Of a DNA stretch of 20,953 nucleotides, positions 9,226 to 16,766 are shown piece after piece. The notes beneath the pieces are model-generated. The model ran no database searches. It was not told where the DNA came from and saw only the letters and a list, made by a program, of their open reading frames with translations. The stretch comes from Clostridia bacterium. GTDB lineage: Bacteria > Bacillota > Clostridia > Oscillospirales > CAG-272. How positions within the stretch are numbered: position 1 is the stretch's first letter; each line of letters begins with the position of its first letter. The translations under genes and the position numbers were made by a program. The stretch is taken from positions 1 to 20,953 of the forward strand of contig JAGBWH010000111.1 of the NCBI GenBank assembly GCA_017629925.1, read 5' to 3'.

Positions 9226-9843
9226 ATGGAACATTTTGAAACAACCCCCCACCACACAACAGGAAAAATCGAGTGGAAAGGGAGCACACTCCTCGGCGCA
9301 CTCCCCTCCGTGATGGTCTCTTGTGGCACTATGGATGCGCCCAATATCATCACTGTGGCATGGTCAGGCATCGTCAATTCCAAGCCCCCCATGACCTACG
9401 TCTCTATTCGCCCCGAGCGATATTCTCACCACTTAATTCTTGAAAACCGCTCTTTTGTGATCAATTTGGTGCCGCAAAAGATGGTGCGCGCCTGCGACTA
9501 TTGTGGCATTTACACGGGTGCAAAGGTGAGTAAATTTGAAAAACTACACCTCACCACCACCCCCTCATTATCCGTGGATGCGCCTATGATTTTGGAATGT
9601 CCCGTGTCGCTATCCTGCCAAGTGAAAGAGGTCATTTCCCTTGGTAGCCATGATATGTTTTTGGCGGAAATCGTAGGGGTATCCGTCTCCCCCGAACTGC
9701 TTGACCAAAATGGCAAACTGAACATGGAAAAAGCAGACCTCATTACCTCCATGCATGGCGCTTATTACAGCGTTGGTCGACGTTTAGGTAAACTTGGATT
9801 TTCCACCAAACCAAATCAGGGCAAAAAAAGGACGAGCAAATGA
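9226..9843 (+). CDS. Flavin reductase-like FMN-binding protein
   Basis: The product has 205 residues, the usual size for the flavin reductase-like/flavoredoxin family with an FMN-binding split barrel. Family features seen are MVSCGTMDAPNIITVAWSG near residues 29-47, the strand YVSIRPERYSHHLI near 63-76, and FVINLVPQKMVRACDYCG near 81-98. Members bind FMN and pass electrons from NAD(P)H or a partner to an acceptor; this acceptor is unknown. The ATG has GAAGGAAAT directly upstream. Its stop overlaps the start of the next gene (ATGA), so the two are translationally coupled. The lysine-rich tail (KPNQGKKRTSK) is encoded where the two genes join. Confidence 0.88.
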   Translation: MEHFETTPHHTTGKIEWKGSTLLGALPSVMVSCGTMDAPNIITVAWSGIVNSKPPMTYVSIRPERYSHHLILENRSFVINLVPQKMVRACDYCGIYTGAKVSKFEKLHLTTTPSLSVDAPMILECPVSLSCQVKEVISLGSHDMFLAEIVGVSVSPELLDQNGKLNMEKADLITSMHGAYYSVGRRLGKLGFSTKPNQGKKRTSK

Positions 9844-10205
9844 ACACACCTGAAATCGATGTGAGAGAAGAGATATGCCGTCGCATTTGCGACGCCATCA
9901 AAGACAGGGGATTTACGTATCGAGCATTTGAAGAGCTAATGGGCTGGCGCGAGAAAACCATCTCAAACTGGCGCAGGGGACTCTCTCATAGTTATATGCA
10001 CTATCTGCCCGAAATTGCGCAAGCGCTGGGCACCACGCCTATGAAACTTCTCGAAGGGATTCTCCCGCATGACCATAGTCTGGAAAGCGAGGAGGAAGCG
10101 TTGCTTTTGCTCTATCGCAAAAGTTACGGACTGCCCACGCACCGCCGTCGCGCTTTGTTTGAGACCATTGAAAGCATCATTCGTCTCTATTTGACGGACA
10201 CTTGA
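9840..10205 (+). CDS. Small helix-turn-helix (XRE-like) regulator
   Basis: The product has 121 residues. A helix-turn-helix region covers about residues 22-73: FTYRAFEELMGWREKTISNW is followed by IAQALGTTPMKLLEG, the pattern of Cro/C1-type domains. A short helical tail (about 82-118) may allow dimer formation. The gene overlaps the flavin reductase gene by 4 nt, so the two proteins are made together; it may control that operon or the gene that follows. There is no clear terminator after it, so transcripts may continue past the promoter at 10240-10268. Confidence 0.82.
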   Translation: MNTPEIDVREEICRRICDAIKDRGFTYRAFEELMGWREKTISNWRRGLSHSYMHYLPEIAQALGTTPMKLLEGILPHDHSLESEEEALLLLYRKSYGLPTHRRRALFETIESIIRLYLTDT

Positions 10206-10239
10206 CATAAAAAGAAAACTGAAAAACCTTTTTTGGGGG

Positions 10240-10268
10240 TTGACAGTTTCATATGTATATGATAAAAT
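10240..10268 (+). promoter_or_regulatory. Promoter for the TIR-like/TPR gene
   Basis: TTGACA (10240-10245) is followed by a 17-nt spacer and TAAAAT (10263-10268). The start would be near 10275, giving a leader of about 50 nt with an AAGGAAAGAGG ribosome binding site before the ATG at 10327. It gives the gene an independent transcription unit. Confidence 0.75.
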
Positions 10269-10326
10269 TTTATTTGTATAAATCATTTTTTCGCTTGCTT
10301 GAAGCGGAAAAGGAAAGAGGATAAAT

Positions 10327-11634
10327 ATGGCAAAATACACTTGTTTTGTAATTTCCCCCATCGGCCAACCCGGCTCTGAAAAACGCAGAAAAGCGGATGA
10401 CGTGTTTGACCTCATCATTGAGGCAGCGCTGGAAAAATTCGATTTTGATGTATGGCGTGCTGACCATAAATATACCAGCACCGATATCGTGGAAGAAATG
10501 GTCAACGATATTCAAACCAGTGACCTGTGTGTGATTGATATGACTGATCTGAACCCCAACGTCATGTATGAATTCGGTCGCAGACACGAAACCGGTAAAC
10601 CCTTTATCACCTTAATTGATAAAAACCAATTAGACACTCTTCCTTTCGATACCGCTTCCATTCGCACAATCGCCTATGATCCCGAATTCCCCGGTAGAGC
10701 CACCAGAGACACCATCAGCATCATTCAAAACATGGTGGAAACCCTCATTGAATCCGGTCTGGAATCTTCTACTCGTGCTTCCCTGAACAGTATTGCTGAT
10801 GCGCTGAACAGAATGGAAAGAAAACTTGAATCCATTTTGCGCCAAGGTGCTGCCGCCGGTCCTCGCAGCGTGGCTTCTCCTGTGAATTTGGGAGGTGGTT
10901 TGCCTGCAGGTTCTGATCCCAACGAAGTATTCCGTTATGCGATTCGTAACCGCGATATAGCACTCATTGATCAATGCCTTGACCGCGTTCGCCAAACTAT
11001 GAGCGATGAAATCCAATTCTATGATTACTATGTAGAACTCGCTGCCAGCCGTGGCTCTGAAAAAGCAGGCACCATGATGAAAGAATTTATGGATGTGTTC
11101 ATGGCAAACGCCTCCTCCTTTAAGATGAAGGTGGAATATATTTCCTACTATGTCACCTACTGTAACATCAAAGATAAAGAGCTTGCAGAATACGATTTCG
11201 TATTCAGTATGCTTGACGCCTTGATTGAAGAGGGTGTCAGAGGTCACGAAGAAGCGAGAAACATTGCCTCCCTTTACTGCCAAAAGAACCGTATGTGCTA
11301 CGGTTGCTATGCCGCAGACCACAATCCTCAATGGTTGCACGATGCGGTAGGTTACCTCAAACAATCCATTGAGATTTACCCCGATGACGCAAGTTACTAC
11401 TACAACCTTGCGACTTGCTTCTGGCATCTGGACGACATGGATAGTGCTGAAAAATACATTTCCCAATGTCTTGAAATTGATGCTGCACAAGGCGATGATG
11501 ATGGAGATGATGTTGACCATCTCAACTTGGCTTGCAAGATTTATCTCAAGACCAACCATCCTGACCTGCATGTCTGTTCTGAAAAACTCAGAAATCTCGA
11601 TCCCATCAAATGGTCTAACCTTTTCCAAAGATAA
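10327..11634 (+). CDS. Nucleoside deoxyribosyltransferase/TIR-like domain fused to TPR-like region
   Basis: The product has 435 residues. Residues 1-145 form a Rossmann-like domain related to nucleoside 2-deoxyribosyltransferases and TIR-like NAD-cleaving enzymes: strand CFVISPIG (6-13), DVWRADH (41-47), SDLCVIDMTDLNPNVMYEFG (65-84). Glu82 in NPNVMYEFG sits where these enzymes carry the catalytic glutamate. A short coiled coil (155-172) and a flexible Gly/Ala/Pro linker (173-198) lead to a helical C-terminal half, with a TPR-like pair near 335-411 (AVGYLKQSIEIYPDDASYYY, then DSAEKYISQCLEI). The likely design is an effector domain controlled by a helical sensor. The gene has its own promoter and terminator and lies beside phage tail genes. 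Immunity function is inferred from domain architecture, and hydrolysis of NAD or nucleotides is not shown. It could instead act in nucleoside metabolism. Confidence 0.8.
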   Translation: MAKYTCFVISPIGQPGSEKRRKADDVFDLIIEAALEKFDFDVWRADHKYTSTDIVEEMVNDIQTSDLCVIDMTDLNPNVMYEFGRRHETGKPFITLIDKNQLDTLPFDTASIRTIAYDPEFPGRATRDTISIIQNMVETLIESGLESSTRASLNSIADALNRMERKLESILRQGAAAGPRSVASPVNLGGGLPAGSDPNEVFRYAIRNRDIALIDQCLDRVRQTMSDEIQFYDYYVELAASRGSEKAGTMMKEFMDVFMANASSFKMKVEYISYYVTYCNIKDKELAEYDFVFSMLDALIEEGVRGHEEARNIASLYCQKNRMCYGCYAADHNPQWLHDAVGYLKQSIEIYPDDASYYYNLATCFWHLDDMDSAEKYISQCLEIDAAQGDDDGDDVDHLNLACKIYLKTNHPDLHVCSEKLRNLDPIKWSNLFQR

Positions 11635-11645
11635 AAAGAATATTC

Positions 11646-11724
11646 AAAAAAAGGGACTGGCGCACGCGTCTGTCATACGGCTAAAATGGCGGTATGACGG
11701 GCGGTGTCCAGCCCCTCTTTTTTT
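11646..11724. terminator. Long bidirectional terminator hairpin between the TIR-like/TPR gene and the phage module
   Basis: A nearly continuous hairpin of about 75 nt. AGGGACTGG (11652-11660) pairs with CCAGCCCCT (11708-11716) with one mismatch; an imperfect middle stem follows; GTCATAC (11672-11678) pairs with GTATGAC (11692-11698) near the tip. A7 lies on the left and T7 on the right, so both the rightward gene ending at 11634 and the leftward operon ending at 11739 get a proper U-tract. Confidence 0.85.
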
Positions 11725-11738
11725 ATTTTTTACCTTTT

Positions 11739-12581
11739 TTAGTGGTTATTTTCTTGCCATAAAACAAATTCTTCTAAAAAATCAGTTTTTGCCACAAGGT
11801 AAGCGATACTGTCGAGTTCGATGGTTTTCTCACCCGTCGCATACCCGCGTAGCGCTGTCCAAGAGAGCAACCCTACACGAAGCAAAGACTCCACAAAAAT
11901 CCTTTTGATATCCCCTCCCATTTGCGCTTCAAAGACAATTTGGGCAGAAAACAAGGCAAATATGGTGGTGGGCAATAGTGCCTTGCTGTATCGCCGTGAC
12001 ATAAGTCTTTTAGGAGAAAGCAGGGGATTTTGATGAGGCTGACTTTCCACATAACAAAGCAAGGATTCACGCGTGATTTGCTGGGGCTTTACTTTGTTGG
12101 CGCGATAAATACTTTTTCTTTCCCAGGGCGTAAGTCCTGCTTTTTTTAATGCTCGCTTTGACATACGAGCGTAGCGATTTTGATAGTCATCATAGGGAAT
12201 GCCTGCCACATCCAGATGGGCTTTTTTGCGGGAGAGCACATCATTTTTCACATACTCTGCGATATAGGTGAGCAAATGCGCCCGATAGGGCTTGGCTTTT
12301 TCCACCGCTTTTTGTGATTGGGATAGGGCGTCCTCGTACTGTTTTCTTTGTTTTGCGTCTCTTCTCGCGGTGTCCGCCATGGCATAGAAGGTCACATAGA
12401 CAGAGAGCAGATAGAGCAACCCGTCGCAGCTCAGGGCAAGCACCGCGTGCCAGTTCAGCCCCACTTCTGTTAGGCATCGGTAGGCAATATTGAGCAAGAC
12501 CACAAAAGCAAAAACGATATAGCCTGCTTTTGAGAGCAGAGATTGTTTGGCTGTCTCTTTGCCCAAAGGGTAAAGTGTCAT
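11739..12581 (-). CDS. Membrane protein with charged central domain, end of the phage-like operon
   Basis: The product has 280 residues. Two helices lie near the N-terminus (about 20-37 and 45-68) and two near the C-terminus (about 202-219 and 228-246). The charged, largely helical middle of about 130 residues has many Lys and Arg (DTARRDAKQRKQYEDALSQS; later SKRALKKAGLTPWERKSIYR). The ATG at 12579-12581 overlaps the stop of the gene before it (ATGA) and has AAGGAGG upstream. It is the last gene of the minus-strand operon. I do not recognise a family. In this position it could take part in lysis, superinfection exclusion or membrane anchoring; none is supported by a motif. Confidence 0.75.
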   Translation of the reverse strand: MTLYPLGKETAKQSLLSKAGYIVFAFVVLLNIAYRCLTEVGLNWHAVLALSCDGLLYLLSVYVTFYAMADTARRDAKQRKQYEDALSQSQKAVEKAKPYRAHLLTYIAEYVKNDVLSRKKAHLDVAGIPYDDYQNRYARMSKRALKKAGLTPWERKSIYRANKVKPQQITRESLLCYVESQPHQNPLLSPKRLMSRRYSKALLPTTIFALFSAQIVFEAQMGGDIKRIFVESLLRVGLLSWTALRGYATGEKTIELDSIAYLVAKTDFLEEFVLWQENNH

Positions 12582-12940
12582 GGACGCTCTTCCTCCTTAC
12601 ACTTTTTTGCCAAGCGGAACATGATTGCGCCGAGAACAGAAAAGGGAAACGCCACAAGTGCCACCGCCATCAGCCCCTGTGCAATGTATTGGGTAAAATA
12701 AAGCACCAAAAACAAAATGAGCCACATTTGCCAAGCGGCAGGGGAGCGAAGCGCTTGGGAGATCCCTCGTTTGAGGGGAATGAGACAAAGCAATAGCACC
12801 ATCACCCCGAGCGCCGAGCAGGTGGATTTTTCCCCTGCTTTTATCCATAGGGGAAAATGCTCTATTGCCACAAGCACAGGCGGAAGAATAGAGAAGATAT
12901 ATCCAATCAAGGTAAAAATGAAAGCCTTATGGTGTCTCAC
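12578..12940 (-). CDS. Small multi-helix membrane protein, holin candidate
   Basis: The product has 120 residues and three to four hydrophobic helices (about 6-26, 39-56, and a long stretch 68-110 that could be two). It ends in a short charged tail (KKCKEEERP), as holins often do. The start is GTG at 12938-12940, supported by a near-perfect AGGAGGTGA about 5 nt upstream. It overlaps its neighbours on both sides (14 nt upstream, 4 nt downstream), so it is translated as part of a three-gene block. Holin function rests on size, topology and place after the tail fibre genes; no endolysin is seen beside it. Confidence 0.7.
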   Translation of the reverse strand: MRHHKAFIFTLIGYIFSILPPVLVAIEHFPLWIKAGEKSTCSALGVMVLLLCLIPLKRGISQALRSPAAWQMWLILFLVLYFTQYIAQGLMAVALVAFPFSVLGAIMFRLAKKCKEEERP

Positions 12941-13577
12941 CTGTCACCTCCTGCCCCAATTGTTTTTTGAGGGCGGCGTAGGTTTGTCCCAGTATGTCTT
13001 TTTGATATTGAGGTAAGTTGACAGCCATAAAGAATTGGTAAAACAAATCCATTTGGGCCGCGAGCACAGCCTCGGCGTGCGCCATGGTCTTTTGCTCTTT
13101 TGAGAGGGCTTCTTCCATTTGCGTGAGCAAAAGTGCAGTTTCGTCTGCCCATTTTGCCATGCTTTCCATTTTACTGATGAGGGGTTTTGAGGACTCTATC
13201 CACTCTGTCAAACTCTTTTTGGTGCTGGCTTCCAATGCAGCGCTGTCATTTTCCATTTTCGTGATGCTGTGTCCCAGTTGCTCTGACAGGTGCGTCAGCG
13301 ACTTAGAGAGGGCAGGGAGCAAGCCCTTTTTGAAGAGCAATGCCACCACAAATGAACTGATTAAGGTGAGTATGCCACAGATTTCTGTGATATTTTTTTC
13401 TATATACTCTACCACCACACCCGAGACGGTGGCATTTTCCTCATCTGAAGGCGAAGGGGCTTGGGTGGACATATCGGCTGTCTCGCCTTCCTCGTTTGCC
13501 CAAACAGGCAAAGAGAACACAAGGGCAAACATCAGGCATAAAGCGAGCAACCACGCTGTTTTTTGATACGTTTTCAC
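12927..13577 (-). CDS. Secreted or membrane-anchored coiled-coil protein
   Basis: The product has 216 residues. It starts with a signal peptide (about 1-27: hydrophobic LLALCLMFALVFSL, then PVWA and an acidic stretch). A low-complexity acidic linker (28-55) follows, then one membrane helix (about 64-82) and a long helical, probably coiled-coil region (about 87-182). The start is GTG at 13575-13577 with AAAGGA 9 nt upstream. A signal peptide in a tail operon is unusual: this protein acts in the host envelope rather than in the virion. Candidate roles are a spanin-like or superinfection-exclusion factor, without direct evidence. Confidence 0.75.
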   Translation of the reverse strand: MKTYQKTAWLLALCLMFALVFSLPVWANEEGETADMSTQAPSPSDEENATVSGVVVEYIEKNITEICGILTLISSFVVALLFKKGLLPALSKSLTHLSEQLGHSITKMENDSAALEASTKKSLTEWIESSKPLISKMESMAKWADETALLLTQMEEALSKEQKTMAHAEAVLAAQMDLFYQFFMAVNLPQYQKDILGQTYAALKKQLGQEVTGETP

Positions 13578-13596
13578 GGTGAATTTCCTTTCTTTT

Positions 13597-13998
13597 TTAG
13601 AATAGAGGACGGCTTGTCATCAGTTGTTCCACGTCCTCCATGCGCGAGGCGAGGGTGGCGAGGGCTTGTTTGTTGTTTTGCTCTAACTCGATGAGTAGCA
13701 TAATCAGTTGTTCTGTATGTAAAGTGGGGATATATGCCACATTTTCAAGGCAATAAATTTCGCCTAAATCATAGCGTTTGTCCTCTTCAATGTAGGTCAG
13801 GGGGTTTTTTCCGTTATGCAAGGCATGGGTGGGAATCGCGCCAATGCCATCTGTGATAAAACAAGCCTTTCCGCCAATATAGAGCGAGCCCTCGCCCCTC
13901 GCTCCTTCCAGCTTGAGAGGCAAAACCTCTTCTTTTATGGGAAAGCAACCAAGCGACAAGGGATACCCACGGCCATTTGTATGAAGAAAATAGGTCAT
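13597..13998 (-). CDS. Small phage tail-module protein, unknown function
   Basis: The product has 133 residues from the ATG at 13996-13998, which has GGAGGA 9 nt upstream; a GTG two codons earlier is too close to that site. The first 85 residues look like a beta-rich domain (YFLHTNGRGYPLSLGCFPIK at the start). The end is helical and Gln/Glu-rich (EQLIMLLIELEQNNKQALAT). It overlaps the preceding gene by 4 nt. The position directly after a tail-fibre gene and a small accessory gene suggests a fibre chaperone or tip protein, but I recognise no family. Confidence 0.75.
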   Translation of the reverse strand: MTYFLHTNGRGYPLSLGCFPIKEEVLPLKLEGARGEGSLYIGGKACFITDGIGAIPTHALHNGKNPLTYIEEDKRYDLGEIYCLENVAYIPTLHTEQLIMLLIELEQNNKQALATLASRMEDVEQLMTSRPLF

Positions 13999-14216
13999 AG
14001 ACACTCTTCCTCCATTTCATAGCAGGTAATCTCTTGGCCGTCGCAGGCGTAAAAGTGGCGCGGAGGCGGTGTCTGTTCATAGACATCTTTGCAGGGAAGA
14101 TAGCCCGCTTGCTTGAGTGTGTGGGGAGTGGGGTGAATATATACACGCCCACCATAATGCAACACAACTCCATAAAAAATCTCAAGTTTGGTTTTGGATA
14201 TGAATTTTGCAAACAT
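13995..14216 (-). CDS. Small phage accessory protein of 73 residues
   Basis: The ATG has AAAGGAG 8 nt upstream, and the stop overlaps the next start (ATGA). The middle has the pattern VYIHPTPHTLKQAGY, ending with aromatic and acidic residues. It resembles in layout the short proteins with an 'x-P-T-x-x-Q-x-x-x-A-G-Y' core that often follow tail-fibre genes in Firmicute phages; this similarity is from memory and not tested. Function is unknown. Confidence 0.7.
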   Translation of the reverse strand: MFAKFISKTKLEIFYGVVLHYGGRVYIHPTPHTLKQAGYLPCKDVYEQTPPPRHFYACDGQEITCYEMEEECL

Positions 14217-14229
14217 AAAAGATACTCCT

Positions 14230-16731
14230 TTAATCGATGATGCGGGTGGCGTAATAGAGAACGGAACTCGTGGGAGGCGGCTCGCCCGGTACGGTGATGA
14301 TCACATCTTGCCCCGAGAGATAAGGCGGGATAAAGGTGATTTGAGGTGCGATGATGGGCAAAGATGTGTCTTTAAGAAACCATAGAGTCACAGGCGTCCC
14401 TTTTTCAAACTCACTCGCCAGCCACGCTTTGAAATCCGAAAGATGCAAATACTCATCGGCCGGCAAAAGAAACACCACCTCGCCCTCCTCCCACTTCACG
14501 ATGCAGGGCATGTTTTCTCCAAGGCTCTCTGATGCATCAAATGGAAAATGTGTGCAAAAGAGCGTCTCGCTTGCCATCTCTAAGGGGAGCACATACTCTT
14601 TTTGGAATGTTTGGTCACATTGCGCCGTCCATTCTTCTGTGCCATCCAGCACCAGACATCCTATCCATTGCTCAAATTGACTGGAGGGAATATGGGGCTC
14701 GCGAGGCAGCAAACAGCGCAATGGGCAAAGGTAAAAAGCGGTGTCTCGGACAAAAGCGGTGCGCTCGGATAGAAAAACTTGGCAAAGGGAAGTGCATTTG
14801 CCAAATGCGCAACTGTCAATGGTTTCAAGAGAAAAGGGAAACGTCACTTGAATTAAGTTCGTATTTTCCCAAAACGCCCCCGCACCAATCTTAGTGAGGT
14901 GGCTATTTGTGGCAAATTGAAGTGTCTCCAAACTATGAATATAGGCAAAGGCAAAGCGACCAATATAGGTGACACCCTCGCCAATTTCAATCTCTTTGAC
15001 CTGCGAGAGATACTCTGCCCAAGGCTTTTCTTCCTCTCTTTGGTAATCCTTCATGCGCCCCTGTCCGTCAACGAGAAGCGTACCACTTGAAAAAATTTTC
15101 ACTTCAACGGTATCTACCCCAGACGTTTGCCCTGCAAAAAAAGTGCAAAGACATTCGTCTTGTGTCTCTCGGACAATGTGTGGGAGGTCGTTTGTGATGG
15201 CATAGGTGTGGGCATCACTGTCTTTTTTTACAGAGAGCACAGCCAAAGGCGAATTTGAAATGAGATGGCGGCCGATCATTTGAAGGCTATCGGGCAGATA
15301 CAAACGCTCCAGTATGGTATCGTTAAAAAATGCATACTCACCTATTTCTGTCAGTTGGCTTGGCTCTTCTATCCTCACTTCTCTAAGAGATGCGTTGGAG
15401 AAAAACGCGAACTCGCCCAGTCGCTGCAGAGAGGCAGGGAGTGTGACAGAACTAATCCCTATTTGCCCAAATCCGCCCCGATCAATACGTTTTAAGGCAG
15501 AGCCTGAGGCGAATATAATATGCGTTGCTTGTTTGCACATAAAGAATGCCCATTCGCCTATGGAGGTAATATCTTTTCCAATGACAATGGTTTTGATGAT
15601 GTTTCTATAAGGTTCCCAAGGCGGGGTGGCGGTGCCGGTTTGGGCGTAGTGATACATATCACCTTCCCCTGAAATGAAAAGCACTTGGTCGTCGTAGAGA
15701 TACCAATAAGCGCGTTTTCCGCAAAAGCCCTGATCTGTGATTTGATAGTCATAATAGACGTCACAGTCGCCGTCTATTCGTTTTAGAGGTGGCAATTTAT
15801 GCGAAAGCGGAACGGGTGTGCCACTGCAAAGTATCGTCTCCCCATCCCCCTTTGGCTGATAGGTGATAGGATAGTGAGGGGAGGGGGATTTTGAGGACGC
15901 TTGGCTCGTTTTTTTCACACTTTGCTGTGGGATAAAATAATCCGGCATAGGACGGTTTTTGTGTCGATGCCAAGGCACAGACTTTTGCTCTCCGTTTTCT
16001 TGATAGTACACATACTCTCCTATGATGATAGAAGAAAGGCATTGGACGGTTTTGGGCAAAGTAAAACCATAATACTCCGTTTCGCTCACTTCATACATGA
16101 AAAACGGATCATGTGTCATGTGAGAAAAGGGTGTGGTCGTATGGGCGGTCGGGAAGGAAATCCCACCCAAATGAAAACTTTGTAGCATGGAAATTTCCGT
16201 ATAGTGACTTGGCGGTTGAGTTTGGCTGACATAGACAGATGAAGCAGGAATGTTTTTGGCATAGGCTTGCCATGATGTGTTTTGGCTTGAAATCTGCTCA
16301 AATATCAACGCCGAAAAACTGGTCGGCGAGCCGATTTGGGGCGTTTTTCGTGGAATGGGAACAAAGCGGTAATATAGATCCGCCCCCGCTCCGTTTTTTT
16401 GCGGGAAATCACCCTCCAGCGACAAGACAAAATAGAGCCCATAGGCTTGCATATAGATATAATAATTTCCCGTATAACCACTTTGACTGTTGCTTGTCTC
16501 GATGCGGAACGTATGGCAAGGAAAGGCAGGTAGCTCGATTAGGTATTGGGAAAAGGTGGTGGAGGTGGTTTTGCGTGTGCCGGTCCAAATCTGCATCACG
16601 GCAGGGTCAGGATAGGGGGCGGTCATGCGCATTTCATCCCCTTCTTCCCAATCTTCCCACATCAAATATCCGCGTGTTTTGTTGCTTTGGTCGGATAGCA
16701 AAGCCCTTTTTTTCAGTTCCAAAAAACTCAT
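14230..16731 (-). CDS. Phage tail protein with two BspA-type leucine-rich repeat modules
   Basis: I start at the ATG 16729-16731 (MSFLELKKRALLSD), which has GAGAGGG upstream; an upstream extension to 16890 would run over the preceding gene. The product has 833 residues. The N-terminal third (1-290) is probably the virion-attached part. Then come two copies of the module found in BspA-family proteins: a cap with 'W-x-x-L-ISGEGDM-Y ... PW' (about 338-378) leading to LRR_5 repeats (388-500; SIGEWAFFMC, RLGEFAFFSN, EIGEYAFFND), and a second cap (540-580) with repeats (588-668; YIGRFAFAYI, KIGAGAFWEN, TIDSCAFGKC). The C-terminus (about 770-833: GTPVTLWFLKD ... VLYYATRI) resembles the end of many siphophage tail proteins. 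LRR display at the tail tip suggests binding to a host surface protein or glycan; this is inferred. Confidence 0.85.
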   Translation of the reverse strand: MSFLELKKRALLSDQSNKTRGYLMWEDWEEGDEMRMTAPYPDPAVMQIWTGTRKTTSTTFSQYLIELPAFPCHTFRIETSNSQSGYTGNYYIYMQAYGLYFVLSLEGDFPQKNGAGADLYYRFVPIPRKTPQIGSPTSFSALIFEQISSQNTSWQAYAKNIPASSVYVSQTQPPSHYTEISMLQSFHLGGISFPTAHTTTPFSHMTHDPFFMYEVSETEYYGFTLPKTVQCLSSIIIGEYVYYQENGEQKSVPWHRHKNRPMPDYFIPQQSVKKTSQASSKSPSPHYPITYQPKGDGETILCSGTPVPLSHKLPPLKRIDGDCDVYYDYQITDQGFCGKRAYWYLYDDQVLFISGEGDMYHYAQTGTATPPWEPYRNIIKTIVIGKDITSIGEWAFFMCKQATHIIFASGSALKRIDRGGFGQIGISSVTLPASLQRLGEFAFFSNASLREVRIEEPSQLTEIGEYAFFNDTILERLYLPDSLQMIGRHLISNSPLAVLSVKKDSDAHTYAITNDLPHIVRETQDECLCTFFAGQTSGVDTVEVKIFSSGTLLVDGQGRMKDYQREEEKPWAEYLSQVKEIEIGEGVTYIGRFAFAYIHSLETLQFATNSHLTKIGAGAFWENTNLIQVTFPFSLETIDSCAFGKCTSLCQVFLSERTAFVRDTAFYLCPLRCLLPREPHIPSSQFEQWIGCLVLDGTEEWTAQCDQTFQKEYVLPLEMASETLFCTHFPFDASESLGENMPCIVKWEEGEVVFLLPADEYLHLSDFKAWLASEFEKGTPVTLWFLKDTSLPIIAPQITFIPPYLSGQDVIITVPGEPPPTSSVLYYATRIID

Positions 16732-16766
16732 AAATACGACCCTCTCACTACCCCTTGATACAGCTC

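Noticed and set aside
10213..10245. Imperfect inverted repeat (CTG...AACC...GGTT...CAG) overlapping the -35 box as an operator
   Set aside because: Only a few scattered pairs match and the stretch is dominated by A and T runs, so it is likely to occur by chance.
10630..11628. 332-codon antisense frame under the TIR-like/TPR gene
   Set aside because: It has no ribosome binding site or recognisable protein; the sense frame has clear motifs and its own promoter.
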